The position numbers and the translations under genes were made by a program. Positions 56,652 to 64,000 of a stretch of 64,000 bases of DNA are shown here, one piece after another (position 1 is the first letter of the stretch; every line of letters begins with the position of its first letter). The notes beneath the pieces were generated by a model, which saw nothing but the letters and a program-made list of their open reading frames with translations, ran no database searches and was not told where the DNA came from. This stretch comes from Cryptomeria japonica (Eukaryota > Streptophyta > Pinopsida > Cupressales > Cupressaceae), in contig NC_081412.1 of the NCBI RefSeq assembly GCF_030272615.1, positions 99,325,796-99,389,795 on the forward strand, given 5' to 3'.

Positions 56652-56690
56652 TTATCTAATTATGGTTTCTATATTTGTATATTTCTGTGT
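56215..56690. repeat. Duplicated block with (GT)n microsatellites
   Basis: Two related units, each GTTC(G/A)TTATATAAATAT ... TTTCGGATTATAAATATA ... AT-rich ... (GT)n ... TATTTATCT. The (GT) runs lie at ~56360-56414 and ~56561-56649, the second about 44 repeats. Open frames of poly Cys/Val here are artefacts of the repeat. Confidence 0.9.
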
Positions 56691-56930
56691 ATATATTTAG
56701 AAAGTTTGAAAAAAAAATTGTCGAGTATATTAGTAATTTAATATGGGGCCTCAAATGATATCAATCAAAGGATGAGGAGGATAGGTTTTCTCTTTTTATC
56801 CTATAGTTCTGGGTTTCGACTAATTATATGTATATGATAGGGTACAAGTTATGAGCAATTTATGTGACTGTTATCATATGGTATGAATACTATTATAGTT
56901 ATATGTTGTGTGTAGTTGTGAAATGTCATT

Positions 56931-57452
56931 TTAAGGATAAATGTTAGGAGCTACATGGATTATTGTCTTACCATCAGCCTCCATGTTAGCAAGGGAATCG
57001 GCTCTTTTGTTGCCTTCCTTGTAGATATGATTAAAGATGACCCCGTCAAATGTTTTGATGTTTATCATTATCTTAGCCAGGGAGGCATTTAGCTTCCAAT
57101 TAGGCATTGCCCCTTTCCTAAGGGCATTGATGATAATGGTTGAATCCCCTTCAATAACGATCCTCTTATTATTGAGTATAATGCATAGGTTTATTCCTGC
57201 AGCAAGTGCTTGCATTTCTGCTACATTGTTTATGCATTTACCAGAGGGGAGGGCCATATAGGCCACCTCATCCCCATTTGAGTTATGAAGGCTGCACCCA
57301 AGACCAACACTCCCCGGGTTGCCCCTAGAAGCACCATCGAAGTTAATTTTAAACCATCCAACAATAGGGGGAAGCCACTTGCATTCCTTACGTAATATAA
57401 AGTTGGATGGTGGGCCTCTACCAATGAAGGGGGTATCTTTAGACCTTTCCAT
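56931..57452 (-). pseudogene. LINE RNase H domain
   Basis: 173 codons with a complete plant-type RNase H: Asp39 in INFDGASRGNPG, Glu79 in NVAEMQAL, Asp103 in EGDSTI and Asp152 in KRADSLAN. It ends in a normal stop at 56931, which is probably the true end of ORF2. A frame change at ~57450 separates it from the zinc domain. Such a C-terminal RNase H is known in a subset of plant L1 elements. Confidence 0.9.
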
Positions 57453-58492
57453 CTTAGTTTCATTTTTTCATCCCAATAGGACATATTGACATATCTCTGG
57501 TAATTGGAGGTCTGATTATTTATTATTTCAACTATGGTAGCTTCAATTTTATTGGTCAGTTGATACCATTGCATTTTACTATCTTTGAAAATCATCTTAT
57601 TTCTTTCCTTCCAGATTTCCCAGATCATAATGGAGGGGGCAATGATCCATAAATTTTCAAACATGTAGCCAGTGTTTCGGATTGGCCAAGCGTGGAATAG
57701 ATCAGAGATATTATTAGAAATAGGGGTATACCAAATCAGTTGATTTTTTAACCATCCCCAGCAATTGTGAGCATAATCGCAGGTTACCAGGAGATGGTTA
57801 GAATTTTCTTCTTCCTTTTCACATAATGAACATCTGTTGGGACCTTCATATCCTAGTTTCTTAAAGGTTTCATTAGTGAGGAGTCGATTTTGAATAGCCA
57901 TCCATGCAAATAGGCCTACTTTCGGAAGGCACCTTTTATCCCAACAAAGAGTTAGGGGTAGGTTGGAACAAGGGTTATTATCTTTAATCAACAATTGTTT
58001 ATAACCCTCCTTAGTTCCATATTTCCCCTTTTTGGATCCAGCCCAAATCAGTTCATCTGCTTTAGAGTTTAAAGTAGCACTTCTTGAGGATAGGATCCGA
58101 GATAAGAGGGATCTTTCCTGGGCCGGAATGTTTAGATAATCCATTGACTTCCATCTCCATGTTTTAAGGCTCCCAATGTTGAATTCCTCTGCATAATCTT
58201 TTACATGCACACCCCAAAGTTCTTCAAGGGTGGGTATGATCTTATTGAAGTTGTGAAGAGTATTTAAGGGAGGATGAGCCCCCCAGGAGTCTCTCCAAAA
58301 AAGGGCATCTTGCCCATTACCAATGTTCCAAGTTAGCTTGTCTATTATGATATCTTTGCACTCCAGCATAAAGTTCCAGATTCTAGAACCTTTATGAGGG
58401 TGGGTTGTCCTGAAGATACTTATCGGATCTTGGTTATGTAGGTATTTATTATAAAGGGTACGTGCCCATTTGACTTTGGGGTTAGTATACAT
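57450..58492 (-). pseudogene. LINE zinc-binding (zf-RVT-like) region
   Basis: After RT, W-rich sequence (WARTLYNKYL, LTWNIGNGQDALFWRDSW) leads to the plant LINE zinc-binding motif: CSLCEKEEENSNHLLVTC with the C-x2-C ... H ... C pattern, followed by WGWLKNQL. A stop before 58492 and a frame change at the RNase H border interrupt the ORF. Confidence 0.85.
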
Positions 58493-58579
58493 TCACCATA
58501 CTAGCTTGGCACCCAACGCTTTGCTTTGGATTTTTAGATCTTTGATGCCCAGACCCCCCATCTCCTTAGGTAAGCATAT

Positions 58580-60446
58580 CTAATCCCAAGCAATCATTGG
58601 CAGTCTGAATTTGTCTTCAGAGCCTTGCCAAAAAAAGGTCCTTATGTGTTTTGTGATCTCCTTTCTCTTAGATGTGGGAAGGTCCATGCATGAGAGTTGG
58701 TAAATTGGCATAGCTGAGAGAACCGACTTGATCATAGTGGCCTTACCGGCAGAGGATAACCATTTTCCTTTCCATGAGGAGATCCTATTTGTGATTTTGG
58801 AGACTACCTGATCCCATAGTTTGGATGATCTAATACCCTTGTCTAAGGGGAGTCCCGGGTATTTACACAGTAATTCTCCTATTTTGTAATTAAGGATATT
58901 AAGGATTTTCCTTTGGAGTTCTTTATTTGTGTTAAAAAAGGTTATGTTGGACTTCAAAGTGTTGATCTCTTGTCCAGAGATGGTGGTGTAGTTGTTTAGG
59001 ATTTTTTTAATTACTTTTGCTTCTATAGTATTGCTCAATCAAAACAACATGGTATCATCAACAAATTGTTGATGGGTAATAGGTTCCATGTCAGAGGTAA
59101 TTTTAATACCGGTTAGCTGTTCTATTTCTCTTGCCCTGTTGAAAATTCTTCCCAGTGATTCTGCCATGATGATGAAAAGAAAGGGGGAGAGGGGATCCCC
59201 CTGTCTGAGACCTCTAGAGATTTCAAAAAAGCCTTCTGAGTCCCCATTGACTAGGATTGAGACCCTAGGTGTAGCGATGCATTCAAAGACCAGATTAATC
59301 TACTGCTTATTAAACCCAAAAGATTCAAGACATTTGCAAAGAAAGTGTCAGTCTACTTTATCATATGCTTTTTTAATATCTAGTTTGATCATCATGCTTG
59401 GTACCTTATTGTTTTGTACTGAATGGATAGCTTTCTGAGCAATGATTATACCATCATAAATGGATCTGTCAATCACAAAACCTATTTGTTCCTCACTAAT
59501 AATTATGGAGAGAAGGTTGTGTAGTCTGTTTGCCATTATTTTTGGTGAGTAATTTATAAAGGGTATTACATAATGCTATTGGACGGAAATCCTCAAAACT
59601 ATCCACTATTTCCTTTTTTGGGATTAAAGCTATGAATGTGTTGTTTAGTTCTCTAAGAATTTTCCCTGAGTTTCTAATCCCTTCTAAGGCCTCTGTGATT
59701 TCCTTACCCATGAAGCTCTAACATTTTTGGAAAAAGTGTGTTGGGAACCCGTCAGGGCCAGGGGCCTTATCCGGACCCATTTGAAATAAAGCTAATTCTA
59801 CTTCTTCCAAAGTTAGTTTTTTATTAAGCATCAAGTTGTGTTCTTTAGATATTAATTTTGGGATGTGTTTTGAGAATTCGCTCTCCTTAGTCCATTTAGA
59901 GCCTTCAATATTGTTAAGGATAGTATCGAAATACTCAACTACTGCCTTGGCTATCAACTCAAGATTATCACTAAAGACACCTGATACCAATTTAATCTTG
60001 TTGGTTTTGTTGATGGCTCTATGTTGTTTTGTGCTATTATGAAAGAATCTTGTGTTTCTATCCCCAGCCTCTAGCCAATGATCCCTAGATTTTTGTTTCC
60101 AATATATTTCTTCTCGGGCTAAGATTTCTTCATACCGAGCCAGATTGATTTTTTCCTTTTGATATAAAGTGTTATTCATCCCAAACCTGATTACTTCCTC
60201 ATTAGTTTGCTCCATTTCTTTCTCAATCTCTATTTTTTGTGTGAAGATATTACCAAAGTGTATTTTATTCCAGATTGTTAATTGTTGCTTTATCTTTTTA
60301 AGTTTGGTTACTACTTTGAATGTCTTAGAGCCTATGACTTTAGTTTCATTCCACCACTTTTCAATTAGTTGTAATAGATTTTCATCCCTGAGCCACATTT
60401 TTTCAAAGCGAAAGGGGGTTTTGGTTGGCTTTAGTTCTTCTGACAT
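58580..60446 (-). pseudogene. LINE reverse transcriptase
   Basis: Read in pieces: 60446-59718 (connector, ending ALFQMGPDKAPGPDGFPTHF, the RT entry motif), 59711-59496 (NTFIALIPKKE, FRPIALCN), 59536-59348 (EEQIGFVIDRSIYDGIII, MIKLDIKKAYDKVD), a gap with FVDDTML near 59045-59070 (the catalytic YADD-type site), then 59038-58580 (KYPGLPLDKGIR, RISSWKGKWLSSAGKATMIK). At least two frame changes and several stops. Confidence 0.92.
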
Positions 60447-60636
60447 AATTAATTGGACCGGGAAATGGTTCTATCCTGAGAACGGGAGGACAGAGGATTC
60501 AAAAGACTGTGATAGATTTCCACAGAGGAAGAATCTATCAAGTTTTTTCTGCAATGTTGCAAAAACCTTGTCTTCTGTTATTCCAAGTGAAAGCATCATT
60601 TCTGGTTTTCAATTCCAACAAGTTACATTTATGAAT

Positions 60637-61137
60637 CTAGTCCTTGAAATCCAGACATGATTGAGTCATTTTATTATTACCACCCCATTTTTCCTTGGGG
60701 TTCAAAATTGCATTGAAATCCCCACCAATTATGTATGTTTGTTCAATGTCACTTAGAAGGAAATTCTCAATTTCATCCCAGACTTGTCTTTTTTCTTGTG
60801 TTTGGATAGGGCCATAGACATTAATTATAATAAAATTTAAGTTACTTTTGATGCTTATAACCCTGCCACACATCCAATTTGGGTTTCTTCTTATAAGTTT
60901 GAAGGATATTTGCCTAGGGTCCCATATGATGGCCAATCCACCTGATGCTCCACAAGCAGTTTGTCCTTCAAGTTCTCTAATACCTAATTTTTTGTTTAGG
61001 TTTGTTAGTTCGCTTTTATTTAGTTTGGTTTCCTGTATTAAGAATAATTCTGGATTGTATTTAGCAATGCACCACTTAAAGATACATTGCTTGTTAGGGG
61101 CATTCATGTCCCTAACATTCCAAGTGAGGAGTTTCAT
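60637..61137 (-). pseudogene. LINE apurinic-type endonuclease (start of ORF2)
   Basis: ATG at 61137. 166 codons with the endonuclease residues Asn7 (TWNVRDMN), Glu36 (LIQETKLN), Asp140 and Asn142 (GGDFNAIL). This domain nicks target DNA for target-primed reverse transcription. A stop at 60637 is followed by recognisable continuation (NDAFTWNNRRQG) and then a frame change before 60446. The ATG overlaps the ORF1 stop. Confidence 0.92.
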
Positions 61138-62755
61138 AACCTTGTGGGAAGGTTCTTCCCCTTCCCTGCCTCAAAAAGGTTTGTGATTTTAGTCTGACCC
61201 ACAGCGCTTCCAGCTTTGGTAAGTAATTCAGAAATTGATTTTCTCCCATGCTTTTTTAGGTCAGAGGCATAATCCGGGGGAGAGAATTCCTCAATGGTTT
61301 TAGCTATCCCTAGGCTGTCCAATTTCTCTAATGTGACCTCATAAATGGGGTTTTGTGCCGCATCCTCGATTATGTTAGATTTGCATAACTCTCGAGCTAG
61401 CAGTGTTTTTTGTAATGCTAGTTCATCCTCATCAGCTATTTCATCAATAAATAGTTCAATGAGGTCATTTGTAACTGAGTTGCCAACATACTCAAGTATG
61501 CATTTATCTTCTATTTCCCTCCTTGCATCCCCATTCATATCCATATTGTTGTTATTTGTGTTGGGATTTTTTTCCTTTTTGTTTTTTGTTTTTTTATTTT
61601 TTCCTTTTTTTTTCTTGTTCTTTTTCTTTTTTTTAAGCCTTTAACCATATCTTCTTCATGCAGAATGAGGTATTTTAGTACTTCAACCTTCTCCTCCGAA
61701 TTTTCCTTGTAATCTGATGAAGCCTCCAGGTTAACAGGGTTGGCCTTTGACCTCGAGGGGCTATTAACTATACCTTCATCGCTCATTTCCATGGACACCA
61801 TGTCTACTAATGGTGTAGCATTTTGCAAATCACTTACTTTATTCACTCTATCTATCCTTCATTGTTCCCTCACAGGTGCCTTAAGTGTGTTTTCTTTTTC
61901 GCCTACTACCTTTTTATAAATGTTTTCTGACTCCTTAGCCCAGGGATTTTGTTTGTTAAACACAAAACCACCCATAGGATTGAATTTTATGTTTAGATCC
62001 AAAGCAGTCTTAGCCTTAGAACATTCTTTCTTTGTATTTTGAAAAAGGGGGATCACAGTCCTGGACGTGATGCCATCCGTGAGGATCTCCGATTGAATTT
62101 CATATATTGAGTAGTTTGTGATAATTTTGATGGGTTCTAATGTTAATTTACCTATCTCAACGTTGGCTAGAATTCTGATATCAAAGGATTCCATGTAATT
62201 ATCCTCCAGACCCTCAAACCCTCCTAAAAAATCCCCTAATTTTTTAAGGACTTGGCTATGGATTAATTCTACCGGTAGATGGGGAAATCGAAACCATTTT
62301 GGTACCCTAAGTTTCTCAAAGTCTGTGGGAGAGAAATTGGGTTTCCAATTAAAAATTTTGAAACAGTAACCTTTAAAGAATCTATGATTGTTTCTAAGTA
62401 AATTATTTTTGAGATCACCAAAATTGCATTTAATAAACAAAAAATCATTATCTAAGCAAGTAATACTTATCTGATTTCCCGTGATGGACTTCAACCATTG
62501 AAGGACCTCAGAGGTCGAAGCTCCAAAACCAAACCATTTTCCAAAGAGCCCTTGATCATTGTAACATTCCCACAATTCGTTTGTATGTTTGTCGCTTATT
62601 ATCATAATGTTATATGTGTTGAAGCATGACAACTTTTGCATGTTTGCAGGGCATTGCTTAGGGAAGAAACCCTCCCTTCTTCGGGTGGCAGAATTTGAAC
62701 TTATCGAGTAGGGTTTTCTTACCCCTAGTTTTGTTCTATTTGCCCCAGAGGCCAC
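61134..62755 (-). pseudogene. LINE ORF1 (nucleic-acid-binding, DUF4283-like)
   Basis: ATG at 62755. The first 298 codons include the plant LINE ORF1 core: FKIFNWKPNFSPTDFEKLRV, PHLPVELIHSQVLKKLGDFL. A TGA at ~61859 is followed in the same frame by 61846-61535 (acidic, then a Lys/Arg run KRKRTRKKKEKIKKQ). The A-rich run at 61560-61640 carries a frame change, after which 61544-61134 is open to a TGA that overlaps the ORF2 ATG. It would coat the LINE RNA. The frame change in a homopolymer could be an assembly error. Confidence 0.85.
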
Positions 62756-63265
62756 ATCACCATGTTCTCGAGAAAAAGTCTCTGCTTGGGAGAGTGCAAC
62801 CTAGAAGACCATCCCTTGTTAGGGAGCCAATTTTTCGGTAAAACTTGTGAATTATTGTGGAGAACCCCCTTCTTTTGAGGAGAAGAATTTGCTTGATTTT
62901 TACAGGGTGTCCTTGTGAACCGCCGAGTCTGTTTCTAGTCCGGCTTTGCCATAGAAAAGGAGGGACCTTTTGTTTGCCCTAGGTTGAGAAGTAGCCCCTT
63001 TGGAGCCCCCACAACCAGTTTGCTAATCTCATTGAGCTTTAAAATCGTTGAATTTGCCCTTGTAGCACATGAACAAGACGGATTCAAGGCATCGAATCTA
63101 TTTGAGGTGATTACGGCTTTTTTATGGACCCTTTGAGGAGAAAAACCAGTCTGCCATATCCCATGAAACCTCTCCTGCCCACAGGGTGTTTCGAAGGGTT
63201 TGCAGAGAAGCCTCTATCGTTCGCATGCATTCGCATTTTTATTAAGTTCTTTCTCTGAAATTTAC
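62756..63265 (-). other. LINE 5' UTR
   Basis: Non-coding, GC-richer than the flanks, ending at the target duplication. No internal promoter motif that I can assert. Confidence 0.65.
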
Positions 63266-63276
63266 TTCGGCTTTCT

Positions 63277-64000
63277 ATTTTTTTTAATTAGTTATTAAAA
63301 AAAAATAGGAAAAAGTTTTAAAAACATAGTTAATCTTTTAATCTAGCTTTTTTTATTTTAGAAACGTTGCTTTAGCTTGAGCGCTCTGCGAATAGCATGG
63401 GTGCTCTGTCAGAATCCCACTCATTTTCAAAAATTTGAATTTTCAAATTTTTGTTAGCCACTAACCTTTTTTTTGTTTTTGGGCAAGCGCATGCGCTTTC
63501 GTGTGACGACTTGCAGGTATAACCTTTTTTTTTTAATATATATTTCTATATATTTTATTTTCAAACCCCCTACAGTGCATACGCAGGCGTTTCAGTGCCT
63601 GCGCAGGTGCTTCAGCGCAACTGTATATGAAACAGCACAAGCACTGTTTCCGCAGAATTTTTTGTATTGATCGGATTCTTTGAGCTTTTACAAGTTGGCC
63701 CAATTAGTCCAAGGCATTATCTGAGACTACTAACCTGTTTTTTGTAGAACATTGGTCCAAGACTCCACTTGTCAAATAATTCATTACTTAAACCATACGA
63801 CTACTAATTCATTATTTTTGTAGGTTGTCTAAGGAGATACAAGCAAACATTGCGTCTTTTAATTGTTTTCTTAGGAACTTAGATTTCATTGGGTAAAAGA
63901 ATTGTGTTTTATGTGTTTGAAGAGAGCATAAAGGTAGGATAGTATGCTCTTGTCTATATAGACAATCAGAAATCTAGACCCTTGAAACTTTTCTAGTTTG
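63277..64000 (+). other. Element D leader, part after the LINE
   Basis: Continues the leader broken at 53498. Holds a 20-bp spaced pair GAGCGCTCTG/GGGTGCTCTG (63379, 63399), a perfect 14-bp palindrome AAGCGCATGCGCTT (63485-63498), and the five-unit 20-bp array at 63573-63655. The last 300 bp show nothing recognisable and no gag start. Confidence 0.6.
63573..63655 (+). repeat. Exact 20-bp periodic motif in the element D leader
   Basis: CAG words at 63573, 63593, 63613, 63633 and 63653, each exactly 20 bp apart. The first three units are CAGTGCATACGCAGGCGTTT, CAGTGCCTGCGCAGGTGCTT and CAGCGCAACTGTATATGAAA. Units decay to the right but keep the phase. Confidence 0.85.

Larger units (their letters stand above)
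53499..63265 (-). mobile_element. LINE (plant L1-type with RNase H), degenerate, inserted in the element D leader
   Basis: Poly-T at the left (a poly-A tail on the minus strand, ~53496-53511) and 11-bp target duplications TTCGGCTTTCT at 53488-53498 and 63266-63276. Minus-strand order: 5' UTR, ORF1, endonuclease, RT, zinc-binding domain, RNase H, then an unusually long 3' region of ~3.4 kb. ORF1 and ORF2 overlap as ATGA. Frame changes and stops in both ORFs mark it as inactive. Confidence 0.92.
51926..64000 (+). mobile_element. Element D: 5' end of a Tat-like Ty3/gypsy element, split by a LINE, running off the right edge
   Basis: LTR 51926-53199, primer-binding site 53203-53220 nearly the same as that of element A with the same 3-base spacer, then a leader with a 20-bp periodic motif interrupted at 53498/63277 by a LINE. 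No gag is reached before the window ends. Assignment to the Tat group rests on LTR start, hairpins and primer-binding site shared with element A. Confidence 0.7.

Noticed and set aside
56325-56741. Open frames of alternating Cys and Val on the plus strand and Thr/His on the minus strand
   Set aside because: They are translations of (GT)n/(AC)n microsatellites, not genes.

Overview
The window looks like one piece of a large, repeat-rich seed-plant nuclear genome. I favour a gymnosperm such as a conifer, but that is inference: it rests on the very high retroelement load, the Tat-type Ty3/gypsy elements with an extra RNase H, and a plant L1-type LINE carrying its own RNase H. I see no intact ordinary housekeeping gene, no rRNA or tRNA gene and no CRISPR array. 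Almost everything that can be read is a transposable element or a broken gene inside or beside one.

Layout. (1) Positions 1-11432 plus 23024-23728 are a minus-strand Tat-like Ty3/gypsy element (element A). Its pol reads RT, RNase H, plant/archaeal-type RNase H, integrase, and it is full of stops. Its leader is over 2 kb long and carries a motif array with a period of about 20 bp. (2) Element A's 5' LTR is split by a young plus-strand Tat-like element (element B, 11433-23023; two 1222-bp LTRs about 1% different; 5-bp target duplication CAACA). B has an open gag-pol frame of about 1840 codons in which the extra RNase H lies BEFORE the reverse transcriptase. It also carries a second module (18915-21582) with its own TATA-like site and a ~640-codon ORF, inserted between two copies of the pol end plus LTR start. 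Its LTR contains a further ORF. (3) 23729-32840 is AT-rich, with fragments of unrecognised plus-strand genes and a coiled-coil ORF with 22-residue repeats. (4) 33100-35400 is a foldback whose arms are built from 10-bp motifs alternating in orientation every ~36 bp, with a 16-bp minisatellite in the loop. (5) 35780-47880 is a long broken gene ('gene X') distantly similar to B's accessory ORF. It is cut by a plus-strand chromovirus-like Ty3/gypsy element (element C, 37416-45343). (6) 47881-51925 is unassigned sequence with a 31-bp minisatellite and a small minus-strand ORF. (7) 51926-53498 and 63277-64000 are the LTR, primer-binding site and leader of another Tat-like element (element D, plus strand, running off the right edge). 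Its leader again shows a 20-bp periodic motif. It is split by a ~9.8-kb minus-strand LINE (53499-63265) with an 11-bp target duplication.

The window is therefore a nest of insertions: B in A; C in gene X; the LINE in D. Best leads for something undescribed: the accessory ORF family shared by element B and gene X, the ORF inside B's LTR, the ~20-bp periodic arrays in two Tat leaders, and the 36-bp dyad foldback. All reading was by eye; no alignments or database searches were run.
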